From positions 186,001-250,000 of the forward strand of contig NZ_JACCAS010000001.1 of assembly GCF_013409255.1 (NCBI RefSeq): DNA of 64,000 bases, given 5' to 3'. The position numbers and the translations under genes were made by a program. The DNA is from Paraburkholderia bryophila. Its GTDB lineage: Bacteria > Pseudomonadota > Gammaproteobacteria > Burkholderiales > Burkholderiaceae. Positions 16,961-26,116 of the stretch are shown piece after piece. The notes beneath the pieces were generated by a model that saw nothing but the letters and a program-made list of their open reading frames with translations, had not been told where the DNA came from and did not search any database. Within the stretch, counting starts at the first letter, position 1. Each line of letters opens with the position of its first letter.

Positions 16961-19561
16961 TTGACCATGTTCCACCGATATAACAAGAAATTCGACCGGC
17001 TCGGCGCGCTGCTGATCCGTGCATCGAAGACGCTCGGCAGTCGGGGCCTGCTCTCGCCCGTGCTCGCGCTCGTCATTTGCGGGCTGCTGCTGGTCGTCTT
17101 GCAACATCTGTCGCAAGCGGTCGACTACCGGTCGGTGATGCGTCAGTTGCGTCATCTGACGGGCAGCGAGTGGTGCGCCGCGCTCGGCGCAACCGCGCTC
17201 AGCTATGTCGCACTGGTCGGCCGCGACGCGGTCGGCTTGCGCTACCTCGGCACCGCGGTGCCGCGCGTGGCGTTGTGGGTCGGCGCCACCGCAGGTTCCG
17301 CACTCGGCAACGCCACCGGTTTCGGCGCGCTGACGGGCGGCGCGGTGCGCGCGCGCGTCTATGGCGTGACGGGTGTCACGCCGGCGCAGATCGGTCGTAT
17401 GACGGTGTTCACGAGCGTCTCGCTGGCGCTCGCGCTCGTGTTGATGACGGCGCTCGGCATGGTAGGCGCGGCCGACACGCTCGCGCCGATGCTGCATCTC
17501 GCGCCGTTCACGCTGCGCTGGATCGGCGCAGCGCTGCTGATCGCGCTCGCACTGGCAGCCGCCGCGTGCCGCCGTGAAACCCGGCCGGTGCGCACGCGCT
17601 GGCAGTGGTTGTCGTTCGATATTCCGGCGCGCCGCGATCTGCTCGCGCAAATCGCGTTGGCCGTGCTCGACGTGGTGGCCGCGGGCCTCGCGCTGTGGGC
17701 GCTGCTGCCGCATGCGGACGTGAGCTTTGTGAGCTTCGTCACGATTTACGCCGCAGCCATGCTGCTCGGCATGATTGGCCACACGCCCGGCGGCGTCGGC
17801 GTGTTCGAAGCGGCCATGGTGTTCGCGCTGAACGGCAGCGTGCAGACGCATCAGATGGTCGCCGCGCTGCTGGCCTATCGTGCGATTTACTTCGGCGTGC
17901 CGCTGATCGTGTCGGCGGCCTTGCTCGCGGGCTTCGAAGGCCGCGCGCTAAAAAGCCGTCTGCCGTTGCGGCATGCGGCGGGCGTGTCGAAACTCGCGCC
18001 GCTGTTTCTGAGCCTCGTCACGTTTCTGGTCGGCGGCATGCTGGTGATTTCCAGCGCGACGCCGGCGTTCTGGCAACGCATCCTGATTCTGCGCGACGTG
18101 CTGCCGCTGTGGGTCCTCGAAAGTTCGCAGATGCTGTGCAGCGTGCTCGGCGTGCTGCTGCTGTTCGTCGCACGCGGATTGCTGCGGCGTCTGGACGCCG
18201 CCTGGTGGATGACGCTGCTGCTGGCCGTGCTGAGCCTCGGGCTGTCGCTGACCAAGGGCCTCGCGTTCGTCGAAGCGGGCGTGCTCGGCACGCTGATCGC
18301 GTTGCTGCTGTCCACGCGGCGGCGTTTCAACCGCCATTCGTCGCTGTTCGCCGAACGCTTTACGTCGGGCTGGCTGGTGTCGATCGCGATGGTGTTGATG
18401 CTGGCCGTGTGGGTCATGCTGTTCGCCTTCCGCGACGTGCCGTACACACGCGATCTCTGGTGGCAATTCGCCTTCGACGAACGCGCGCCGCGCGCGCTGC
18501 GCGCGACGCTGGCCGCGAGTCTGTTCGCGGCGATCTTCGCGTTCTGGCAGTTGTTGCGCCCGGCCGCCGGCCGCTTCGTCAAACCGGCGCCGGAAGATCT
18601 GCACGACGCGGCGCGCATTGTGCGCGCGCAGGAGCGCAGCGACGCCGGTCTCGCGCTGATGGGCGACAAGAGCTTTCTATTTTCCGAGTCGCGCGAAGCC
18701 TTCCTGATGTACGCGAAATACGGCCGTACGTGGGCCGCGCTGCACGATCCCGTGGGACCGCGCGAAGAGTGGGCGGGCCTGATCAGCAAGTTCGTCGCGC
18801 TCGCGCATACGCACGGCGGCCGCGCGGCGTTTTATCAGGTGCGCGCCAATGCGTTGCCGCTGTATCTCGACGCCGGCCTCACGCTGATGAAACTCGGCGA
18901 GGAAGCCCACGTGGTGCTCGACGATTTCGATCTGAAGGGCTCGCATCGCGCGCATCTTCGCTATGCGTTGAAGCGCGGCGAGCGCGACGGCTTCAGCGTC
19001 GAAGTGATCGATCAGGCCAACGTGCCGGCGTCGCTCGAGACACTGCGCGAGATTTCCGACGGTTGGCTCGACAGCCGCGACGCGCGCGAGAAAAGCTTCT
19101 CGGTGGCCGCGTTCACCGACGAATACCTCGCCGCGCAATCGGTGATGCTGGTGCGCCAGAACGGCGAGCCGGCCGCCTTCGTGACCTTCATGACGACCGA
19201 TATGAACACCGAGGCGACGGTCGGCGTGATGCGTCACGTGGAAAGCGCGTCGTCGTATGCGATGGAATATCTGTTCACGCAACTCGCGTTGCATCTGAAG
19301 CAGGCGGGTTTCCGCTCGCTGAGTCTGGGCATCGCGCCGCTTTCCGGCATGCAGCCGACGCCGCTCGCGTCGCGCTGGCACCGGTTTGCCGGCATCGTGT
19401 GGCGCTTCGGCGGCCGCTTCTATAACTTCCGCGGTCTGCGAGCTTTCAAGAGCAAGTTCCAGCCGCATTGGGAGCCGCGCTATCTCGCGGCGTCGGGTTC
19501 GGTGGGCGTGTTCTTCACGCTCGCGGATCTGTCATTGCTGGCAGGAGGCCGGCGTTCATGA
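16961..19561 (+). CDS. mprF: Bifunctional lysyl-phosphatidylglycerol synthase/flippase MprF
   Basis: 866 residues, the usual length for two-domain MprF/LpiA proteins. The N-terminal half is a multi-span flippase region (for example the GHTPGGVGVFEAAMVFALNG segment), and the C-terminal half is the cytoplasmic DUF2156-type synthase domain that transfers lysine from tRNA to phosphatidylglycerol. The product lowers membrane negative charge and protects against cationic peptides and acid. The TTG at 16961 has AAGG six bases before it; an ATG at 16967 is the alternative. The stop overlaps the next gene in ATGA, matching the lpiA-atvA/acvB arrangement in rhizobia. Confidence 0.9.
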   Translation: MTMFHRYNKKFDRLGALLIRASKTLGSRGLLSPVLALVICGLLLVVLQHLSQAVDYRSVMRQLRHLTGSEWCAALGATALSYVALVGRDAVGLRYLGTAVPRVALWVGATAGSALGNATGFGALTGGAVRARVYGVTGVTPAQIGRMTVFTSVSLALALVLMTALGMVGAADTLAPMLHLAPFTLRWIGAALLIALALAAAACRRETRPVRTRWQWLSFDIPARRDLLAQIALAVLDVVAAGLALWALLPHADVSFVSFVTIYAAAMLLGMIGHTPGGVGVFEAAMVFALNGSVQTHQMVAALLAYRAIYFGVPLIVSAALLAGFEGRALKSRLPLRHAAGVSKLAPLFLSLVTFLVGGMLVISSATPAFWQRILILRDVLPLWVLESSQMLCSVLGVLLLFVARGLLRRLDAAWWMTLLLAVLSLGLSLTKGLAFVEAGVLGTLIALLLSTRRRFNRHSSLFAERFTSGWLVSIAMVLMLAVWVMLFAFRDVPYTRDLWWQFAFDERAPRALRATLAASLFAAIFAFWQLLRPAAGRFVKPAPEDLHDAARIVRAQERSDAGLALMGDKSFLFSESREAFLMYAKYGRTWAALHDPVGPREEWAGLISKFVALAHTHGGRAAFYQVRANALPLYLDAGLTLMKLGEEAHVVLDDFDLKGSHRAHLRYALKRGERDGFSVEVIDQANVPASLETLREISDGWLDSRDAREKSFSVAAFTDEYLAAQSVMLVRQNGEPAAFVTFMTTDMNTEATVGVMRHVESASSYAMEYLFTQLALHLKQAGFRSLSLGIAPLSGMQPTPLASRWHRFAGIVWRFGGRFYNFRGLRAFKSKFQPHWEPRYLAASGSVGVFFTLADLSLLAGGRRS

Positions 19562-20823
19562 CCTTGCAATCGTTTTTCCGGCTCGCCGTTGCGGCGAGCC
19601 TCGTAACCGGCAGCGCGTTCGCGCATGCGGCAACCACGACCGTGCCGGGCGGCCGTTTCGGCGACGTGACGGTGACGCAACCCACGGGTCCATTGCGCGG
19701 CTTCGTCGTGCTGTATTCGCAGGCGAGCGGCTGGAGCGCGGCGGATCAGCAGAGCGCCGAGGCGCTCGCCAGGGCCGGCGCGTTGACCGTCGGCGTGGAT
19801 ACCGCGCGCTATGCGGCGAATCTGGCCGCGACGAAAGAGACCTGCCACAAGCTGGTGGGCGACGCGGAGTCGCTGAGCCATCAGCTCGAGCGGCAATCGC
19901 AATCGGCCCGTTATTTCGCGCCGATCGCTGCCGGTACGGGGCAGGGCGCGACGCTCGCGATGCATGTGCTCGAACAGGCGCCGTCGAATACGATCGCCGG
20001 CGCTGTTTCCGTGGATGCCGAACCTACGCTCGACGCACGCTTCCAGCCGTGCCCACCGGACCCCACGGTGATTCGCGACAAGGTGCCGGGCTTCGTCGAA
20101 AAAGCGACTACGGGGACGGCCGATCGCGCGCGCCTCGTCGCGCTGCTCACGCCGCATCTGCAAGTGCTGCCGACCAGCGATGACGACGTCTCCGATCTGC
20201 CGCTGATCGAGTTGCCGGCGGCGCATCCGAACGGCCTGATGGCGATCGTGATTTCCGGCGACGGCGGCTGGCGCGATCTCGACAAGACCATCGCGCTGGC
20301 GTTGCAGAAGGACGGCGTGTCGGTGGTCGGCATGGACAGCCTGCGTTACTTCTGGAGCGAGAAGTCGCCCGCGCAAACCAGCCGCGACCTCGCGCGCATC
20401 ATGCAAACCTATGGCGTGCGCTGGCACGCGCAGCACATCGCGCTGGTCGGCTATTCGTTCGGTGCGGACGTGATGCCGTTCGCCTATAACCGCTTGCCCG
20501 ATACGCTGAAGTCGAAGGTGTCGCTGATCGCGTTGCTCGGCTTCGCGCCGGACGCCGATTTCCAGATTCGCGTGGGCGGCTGGCTCGGCATGCCGGCGAG
20601 CGACAAGGCGTTGAAGGTGCAGCCGGAGCTGGCTCACGTACCGCCTTCGCTGATGCAATGCTTCTATGGCGAAGACGAGAAGGACACGTTGTGTCCGGCG
20701 CTCGGCAAGACCGGCGTCGAGGTGATTCGCACCTCGGGCGATCATCATTTCGGCCGCGACTACAACGCGCTCGAACAACGCATTCTCAGCTCGTTCAAGA
20801 AGCGGAGCGGCGTGCGCGATTGA
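19558..20823 (+). CDS. AcvB/VirJ-like periplasmic serine hydrolase
   Basis: 421 residues with a signal peptide (FFRLAVAASLVTGSAFAHA), so periplasmic. The C-terminal domain carries HIALVGYSFGADVMPFAYN, with a GxSxG nucleophile elbow of an alpha/beta hydrolase. The length matches full AcvB with both N- and C-terminal domains rather than the shorter VirJ. In Agrobacterium AcvB hydrolyses lysyl-phosphatidylglycerol; lpiA-atvA of Rhizobium has the same gene order. The four-base overlap with mprF argues that synthesis and removal of this lipid are made together. A hairpin follows 6 bases after the stop codon. Confidence 0.87.
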   Translation: MTLQSFFRLAVAASLVTGSAFAHAATTTVPGGRFGDVTVTQPTGPLRGFVVLYSQASGWSAADQQSAEALARAGALTVGVDTARYAANLAATKETCHKLVGDAESLSHQLERQSQSARYFAPIAAGTGQGATLAMHVLEQAPSNTIAGAVSVDAEPTLDARFQPCPPDPTVIRDKVPGFVEKATTGTADRARLVALLTPHLQVLPTSDDDVSDLPLIELPAAHPNGLMAIVISGDGGWRDLDKTIALALQKDGVSVVGMDSLRYFWSEKSPAQTSRDLARIMQTYGVRWHAQHIALVGYSFGADVMPFAYNRLPDTLKSKVSLIALLGFAPDADFQIRVGGWLGMPASDKALKVQPELAHVPPSLMQCFYGEDEKDTLCPALGKTGVEVIRTSGDHHFGRDYNALEQRILSSFKKRSGVRD

Positions 20824-20829
20824 TCGCCG

Positions 20830-20858
20830 CGACGCTCGACGCAGACCGTCGAGCGTCG
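20830..20858 (+). terminator. GC-rich hairpin without a T tract after the mprF-acvB operon
   Basis: A 12-bp perfect stem (20830-20841 with 20847-20858) closes a 5-base loop. It starts 6 bases after the AcvB-like stop. There is no T run, so it is either a Rho-assisted end or a 3'-end stabilising hairpin. Confidence 0.5.
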
Positions 20859-20904
20859 TGACGAGGGATTGACAAAGCGTGCCAGGTCAACGAAGATCAC
20901 CCAC

Positions 20905-20967
20905 ATGAACTGCCTCGACATCCGTATTGCGCTGATTATTAGCATCATTCATCGAATGGTGGGTTAG
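20905..20967 (+). CDS. Isoleucine-rich leader peptide of ilvA (20 residues)
   Basis: The frame ATG at 20905 to TAG at 20965-20967 encodes MNCLDIRIALIISIIHRMVG. Six of 20 residues are Ile, including two adjacent pairs (codons 11-12 and 14-15). A GAAG motif lies 9 bases upstream. The leader's stop codon lies inside the antiterminator segment, and a T-tract terminator follows 27 bases after it. This is the layout of leader-peptide attenuation: ribosomes stalling at Ile codons when charged tRNA-Ile is scarce would change folding of the RNA and let transcription reach the threonine deaminase gene. The frame is read directly; the regulation is inference from the classic ilv and trp mechanism. Confidence 0.85.
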   Translation: MNCLDIRIALIISIIHRMVG

Positions 20968-21020
20968 CGCACGTCGGTCTGCAGTGACAAACTAACCCGC
21001 CCCACGAGGCGGGTTTTTTT
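20929..21020 (+). promoter_or_regulatory. Transcription attenuator controlling ilvA (segments 1:2, 2:3, 3:4)
   Basis: Segment 1, GCGCTGA (20929-20935), can pair with segment 2, TTAGCGC (20964-20970), with one G-T wobble. The Ile codons lie just after segment 1, so a ribosome stalled there would cover it. Freed segment 2 (20958-20967, GGTGGGTTAG) can pair over 10 positions with segment 3 (20992-21001, CTAACCCGCC), with one wobble, forming an antiterminator. Otherwise segment 3 pairs with segment 4 (21008-21015) as the terminator. TTGACA at 20869-20874 may be the -35 box, but no good -10 was found at 17 bases. Confidence 0.85.
20994..21020 (+). terminator. Attenuator terminator hairpin of ilvA
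   Basis: AACCCGCC (20994-21001) pairs perfectly with GGCGGGTT (21008-21015) across a CCACGA loop, and seven T residues (21014-21020) follow. It lies 65 bases upstream of the ilvA start, so it would end transcription before the structural gene. Confidence 0.9.
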
Positions 21021-21085
21021 ATGTCCGCTTGCCTGCCTCCTGGTGCATTTCCCGCTGATTCGTTATTGCCGCACAGGAGCTTGCC

Positions 21086-22657
21086 TTGCCGTCACACGAA
21101 CTCACCCAGGTGGCCGAAGCCGCTGAAAGCGTCGCGCTTCGTCACGACTATCTGAAGAAAACCCTGACCGCGCGCGTTTATGACGTGGCCCGCGAGACCG
21201 AACTCGAACACGCGCCGAATCTGTCGGCGCGTCTGCGCAATCCGGTCTATCTGAAGCGCGAGGACAACCAGCCGGTGTTCTCGTTCAAGGTGCGCGGCGC
21301 GTACAACAAGATGGCGCACATTCCAGCCGAAGCGCTGGAGCGTGGGGTGATTACCGCATCGGCGGGTAATCATGCGCAGGGCGTGGCGCTGTCGGCGGCG
21401 CGCATGGGCGTGAAGGCGATCATCGTCGTGCCGGTGACCACGCCGCAACTGAAGGTCGATGCAGTGCGCTCGCATGGCGGGCCGACCGTCGAGATCGTGC
21501 AGTTCGGCGAGTCGTACAGCGACGCCTATGGCCACGCGGTGAAGTTGCAGGAAGAGCGTGGATTGACCTTCGTGCATCCGTTCGACGATCCGTATGTGAT
21601 CGCCGGACAGGGCACGGTCGCGATGGAAATTCTCAGCCAGCACCAGGGCCCGATCCACGCGATCTTCGTGCCGATCGGCGGCGGTGGACTTGCGGCGGGT
21701 GTCGCGGCGTACGTGAAATCGGTGCGCCCGGAGATCAAGGTGATCGGCGTGCAGACGGACGATTCGTGCGCGATGGCCGTCTCGCTGAAAGCGGGTGAAC
21801 GCGTTACGTTGAGCGAGGTGGGTCTGTTCTCGGATGGCACCGCAGTGAAGCTGGTAGGTGAAGAAACCTTCCGCCTGTGCAGCGAATATCTCGACGACGT
21901 ATTGATCGTGAACACCGACGCGCTCTGTGCCGCGATCAAGGACGTGTTCCAGGACACGCGCAGCGTGCTCGAACCTGCTGGCGCGCTCTCTGTGGCCGGT
22001 GCGAAACAATACGCCGAGCGCGAAGGCATCGAGAATCAGACGCTGATCGCGATCACGTCCGGTGCGAACATGAACTTCGACCGCATGCGTTTTGTCGCCG
22101 AGCGCGCCGAGGTCGGTGAAGCACGCGAAGCGGTATTTGCTGTGACGATCCCCGAAGAGCGTGGCAGCTTCCGACGCTTCTGCGAACTGCTCGGCACGCG
22201 CAGCGTCACCGAATTCAACTACCGGATTGCGGATGCGAATTCCGCGCATATCTTCGTGGGTGTGCAGATCCGCAATCGCAGCGAATCGGCGCAGATCGCG
22301 GGCGCATTCGAGGCGCACGGCTTCGCGACGGTCGATCTAACCTTCGATGAACTCTCGAAGCAGCACATCCGCTACATGGTCGGCGGCCGCTCGCCACTCG
22401 CGCATAGCGAACGTCTGTTCCGTTTCGAGTTTCCCGAACGGCCGGGTGCGCTGATGAAATTCCTGTCGTCGATGGCGCCGAACTGGAATATCAGCCTGTT
22501 CCATTACCGCAACCAGGGCGCGGACTACAGCTCGATCCTGGTCGGCATTCAGGTGCCCGAAAGCGAGAACCCCACGTTCGACCAGTTTCTCGCCACGCTC
22601 GGTTATCCGAACTGGGAAGAGACCCAAAACCCCGTCTATCGCCTGTTTCTCGCGTAG
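21086..22657 (+). CDS. ilvA: Biosynthetic threonine ammonia-lyase (threonine deaminase)
   Basis: 523 residues from a TTG start at 21086, chosen because AGGAG lies 6 bases before it. The pyridoxal-phosphate Lys sits in PVFSFKVRGAYNKM, and the phosphate-binding Gly-rich loop is IFVPIGGGGLAAGV. After about residue 330 come two ACT-like regulatory domains, as in E. coli IlvA (514 residues), so isoleucine feedback inhibition is expected. The enzyme converts threonine to 2-oxobutanoate, the first step to isoleucine. It is monocistronic here and preceded by an isoleucine-dependent attenuator, so control acts on both enzyme and transcript. Confidence 0.95.
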   Translation: MPSHELTQVAEAAESVALRHDYLKKTLTARVYDVARETELEHAPNLSARLRNPVYLKREDNQPVFSFKVRGAYNKMAHIPAEALERGVITASAGNHAQGVALSAARMGVKAIIVVPVTTPQLKVDAVRSHGGPTVEIVQFGESYSDAYGHAVKLQEERGLTFVHPFDDPYVIAGQGTVAMEILSQHQGPIHAIFVPIGGGGLAAGVAAYVKSVRPEIKVIGVQTDDSCAMAVSLKAGERVTLSEVGLFSDGTAVKLVGEETFRLCSEYLDDVLIVNTDALCAAIKDVFQDTRSVLEPAGALSVAGAKQYAEREGIENQTLIAITSGANMNFDRMRFVAERAEVGEAREAVFAVTIPEERGSFRRFCELLGTRSVTEFNYRIADANSAHIFVGVQIRNRSESAQIAGAFEAHGFATVDLTFDELSKQHIRYMVGGRSPLAHSERLFRFEFPERPGALMKFLSSMAPNWNISLFHYRNQGADYSSILVGIQVPESENPTFDQFLATLGYPNWEETQNPVYRLFLA

Positions 22658-24130
<1,473 letters not shown>

Positions 24131-24151
24131 CAAGGAGCGGGCAGGGCACGC

Positions 24152-24186
24152 TGCGCGGTGCTTTGCGCGGTGCTTTGCGCGGTTTG
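24152..24186 (+). repeat. Short tandem repeat downstream of pobA
   Basis: The unit GCGCGGTGCTTT occurs about two and a half to three times in succession here. It is non-coding and has no obvious role. Confidence 0.6.
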
Positions 24187-24350
24187 AAGCGCCGTCATTT
24201 TCATTGTCGTGCGCAAAGCAACAGTGTATTCAGGATTAGCGGATTTATCCGCTACCACCAGCCACCTAGACTCTGTATATGGCTGCAGTGATAGCCAGAT
24301 TCATGGCGCGTTTAGAAATAAATGCGGAGACAAATTCTGGAGGTGGTTTC

Positions 24351-24602
24351 ATGAAGTCGCTCATTCAAGCCGTTGCTATCGCCGTGGTGCTTGCCGTGCC
24401 GGTAGCCTCATTCGCCGAGTCGTCCATGCAACCGGCGGCGCAAGACACGCAGTCGGTGCAGGCGTCGCCTGCCGATCAGCAGAATGCCACTCAGGCCGCC
24501 AACAGCGGTTATGGTTCGGGAAGCCGTGGTACGTGGCAAGCCGGTTACGCCAACGACACGACGGTGACTTCGTATTCGCCGCCGATCCGCAACGCTCGCT
24601 AA
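24351..24602 (+). CDS. Small exported protein (83 residues)
   Basis: The ATG at 24351 follows GGAGGT and opens a clear signal peptide (MKSLIQAVAIAVVLAVPVAS), then a Gln/Ala/Ser-rich mature part and a GYGSGSRGTWQAGYAND segment. The signal peptide resembles that of the many DUF4148-type small secreted proteins in Burkholderia, but the mature part does not clearly match. An upstream in-frame Met at 24279 would hide the signal peptide, so it was not used. It is expected in the periplasm or outside; function is unknown. Confidence 0.7.
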   Translation: MKSLIQAVAIAVVLAVPVASFAESSMQPAAQDTQSVQASPADQQNATQAANSGYGSGSRGTWQAGYANDTTVTSYSPPIRNAR

Positions 24603-24623
24603 GCGCAATCGCAATCGCATGAC

Positions 24624-24660
24624 ATGCGCGCCACGGCGACGAATTCGCCGCGGCGCGCAT
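24624..24660. terminator. Long hairpin between convergent genes, no T tract
   Basis: The arms 24624-24639 and 24645-24660 form 15 base pairs with one mismatch around a 5-base loop. It sits between the plus-strand exported-protein gene and the minus-strand 108-residue gene. The lack of T residues on either side means it would need Rho or act as an RNA-stabilising end for both. Confidence 0.55.
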
Positions 24661-24702
24661 TGTGCAATCTGCAATCCGCTTGACTCACGATCAAGCTCAA
24701 TA

Positions 24703-25029
24703 TCAAGGCGTCCGCATCAACGTCATCTCGTTGCGCAGTAGCGCGATCAGATCGTCATCCGTTGGACGCGTGCCCCAATGCCGCGCGCCGGCCACCGAAG
24801 CAATCGCCATCCACGAATGCGGTGGAAACCACTCGCGCAGCAGCGCACCATCCTGACGCACACATAATTGCCCGGTCTGTTCGCTGTATTCGGCGGAGAC
24901 GACCTTGTCGTCGATCTGCGCGGTGACGCGTCGTGGTTCGGTGCGTAGCAAAGCGTCGCTCCTTTGATCGGTGTGGCGCGATGGGTTGCGCGGTCCGGCC
25001 TCGTCAGCGACGCTGCCAGGCTCGTGCAT
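24703..25029 (-). CDS. Hypothetical protein, coupled to the His-rich exported protein
   Basis: 108 residues, no signal peptide and no membrane segment. The region LRTEPRRVTAQIDDKVVSAE and the later WFPPHSWMAIASV give no recognised domain. Its ATG overlaps the stop of the upstream gene by one base (TGATG), so translation is probably coupled. It appears cytoplasmic. A role with the exported His/Asp-rich neighbour is suggested only by position. Confidence 0.65.
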   Translation of the reverse strand: MHEPGSVADEAGPRNPSRHTDQRSDALLRTEPRRVTAQIDDKVVSAEYSEQTGQLCVRQDGALLREWFPPHSWMAIASVAGARHWGTRPTDDDLIALLRNEMTLMRTP

Positions 25030-25421
25030 CAGTGGTCACCGTTGCCGTGCCAGTCGCCGCCGTGTCCATGATCATGGTCATCGCGGCCGTCGCGTCCGTG
25101 CCAGTCGCCGTGCGGACCGCGAGCGTCATGCCATTCGCGTTCGTCGTGATGACGCTCTTCCCACTCGCGACGTTGCCAGTAACGGTGGCCGTCGTAATAG
25201 CGCTCGCCATACCAGCCCGGCGCCACCACGACGACCGGCGGAGCGGGGGCGTACACCGGCGGCGGAGGCGGCGCGACATACACCGGTTGCGGCGCATACA
25301 CCGCGCCCGGAATGCCGATGTTCACGCCCACGTCGACGTGCGCGAACGCCACCGACGACGCGCCGATTCCCAACCCTGCAACGATCGCCAACGACCACCA
25401 GCGGCTTCGTGAATTGCTCAT
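25029..25421 (-). CDS. Exported Pro- and His/Asp-rich protein
   Basis: 130 residues. A signal peptide (SLAIVAGLGIGASSVAFA) precedes a valine/proline-rich stretch with PVYVAPPPPPVYAP repeats, then an aromatic segment (GWYGERYYDGHRYW) and a C-terminal tail dense in His, Asp and Gly (for example DGRDDHDHGHGGDWHG). Proteins of this layout are common in Burkholderia with no assigned function. The tail could bind divalent metals such as nickel, zinc or copper, which is inference from composition. It precedes the 108-residue gene, and a small lipoprotein with a His-rich tail lies 53 bases upstream. Confidence 0.75.
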   Translation of the reverse strand: MSNSRSRWWSLAIVAGLGIGASSVAFAHVDVGVNIGIPGAVYAPQPVYVAPPPPPVYAPAPPVVVVAPGWYGERYYDGHRYWQRREWEERHHDEREWHDARGPHGDWHGRDGRDDHDHGHGGDWHGNGDH

Positions 25422-25474
25422 GTTTTATTCTCGGTTTCTAAGATTGAGTGTGAAGGGCCTGGCGCAAGCGAGAC

Positions 25475-25591
25475 CTAGTAATGATCGTGATAATAGTGAT
25501 CGTGATAGCCGCCGCCGGGCACCACGATGCAACCGCCTAAAGCACTGCCGAGCGTGACGGCGAGAATGACCAGCGCGAGGATTCTTTTCAT
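25475..25591 (-). CDS. Small His-rich lipoprotein (38 residues)
   Basis: The frame from the ATG at 25591 encodes MKRILALVILAVTLGSALGG followed by Cys, a clear lipoprotein signal with the lipobox ALGGC. The mature part is only about 18 residues and ends in HDHYYHDHY. A GGAGCAACG ribosome-site-like sequence precedes the ATG. It would be a tiny lipid-anchored peptide on the periplasmic face, with a tail suited to metal binding. It is in tandem with the His/Asp-rich exported protein. Confidence 0.75.
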   Translation of the reverse strand: MKRILALVILAVTLGSALGGCIVVPGGGYHDHYYHDHY

Positions 25592-26116
25592 GACGTTGCT
25601 CCGTTGTTCCGTGTGACCGAACTCTACTGAGCGGCGTCATTACCGATGTGTTCGTGTGTAACAGGACGTGTCGATGCCGCGTCGTGCCGTGGCGACGCCG
25701 GACGTAGGGGAGGGAGGTGGTTGAAGGTGGCGGGCCAGCGCGGCGCCGTGGCGACGGTGGCGGCCAAGCCATTGAACGCACGATGAAAAAAGCCGCGTCG
25801 TCGCGCAACGCGTAGGTCGGTGCGAGTCAAGCGTCCGACGTATGAACAGCCGCTATCTATACGGCATCGTGTTGCGTTGCTGATTAGCGCAGCGGATACA
25901 TTCAGTTGCAGACTGAGGGCGCCGCGCAACATCGTCAGCCGGCGCTCGCGAGTTTTACGTACTTCGCCCGGATGGTCGGGCCGCGCGCAAGTCGGGCAAC
26001 ATCCGCCTGACATCAGCTTCTCTTAAGCTTTGCTCCGTAGCATCGCCTGCGCGCGCACGCCGAATACAGGGCGCCCACGCGTGAACGACAACCCAATCTC
26101 AACCCACGTAATCATC
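25592..26116. other. 525-base interval with a response-regulator-type promoter
   Basis: No gene is supported. A 129-residue minus-strand frame and shorter plus-strand frames lack ribosome sites and have atypical composition. The right-hand part contains the direct-repeat promoter at 26011-26043 facing the cytochrome b561 gene. Confidence 0.55.
26011..26043 (+). promoter_or_regulatory. PmrA/QseB-type box and -10 upstream of cytochrome b561
   Basis: CATCAG (26011-26016), five bases, CTTAAG (26022-26027), ten bases, then TAGCAT (26038-26043) as -10. The same spacing occurs at 33619, 39777 and 48268. The transcript would start near 26050, about 67 bases before the cytochrome gene. Confidence 0.6.

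Noticed and set aside
20869..20897. TTGACA with GAAGAT at 17 bases as the ilvA leader promoter
   Set aside because: The -10 is poor and would place the transcript start directly at the leader ATG, so the promoter was not called as a feature.
24708..25029. Idea that the His-rich exported protein and the 108-residue protein are one frameshifted gene
   Set aside because: The TGATG junction is a normal coupled stop/start, and the first protein ends naturally in its His/Asp tail.
25624..26013. A 129-codon minus-strand frame in the interval before cytochrome b561
   Set aside because: No ribosome site, no domain, atypical composition, and its 5' end abuts the promoter of the opposite gene.
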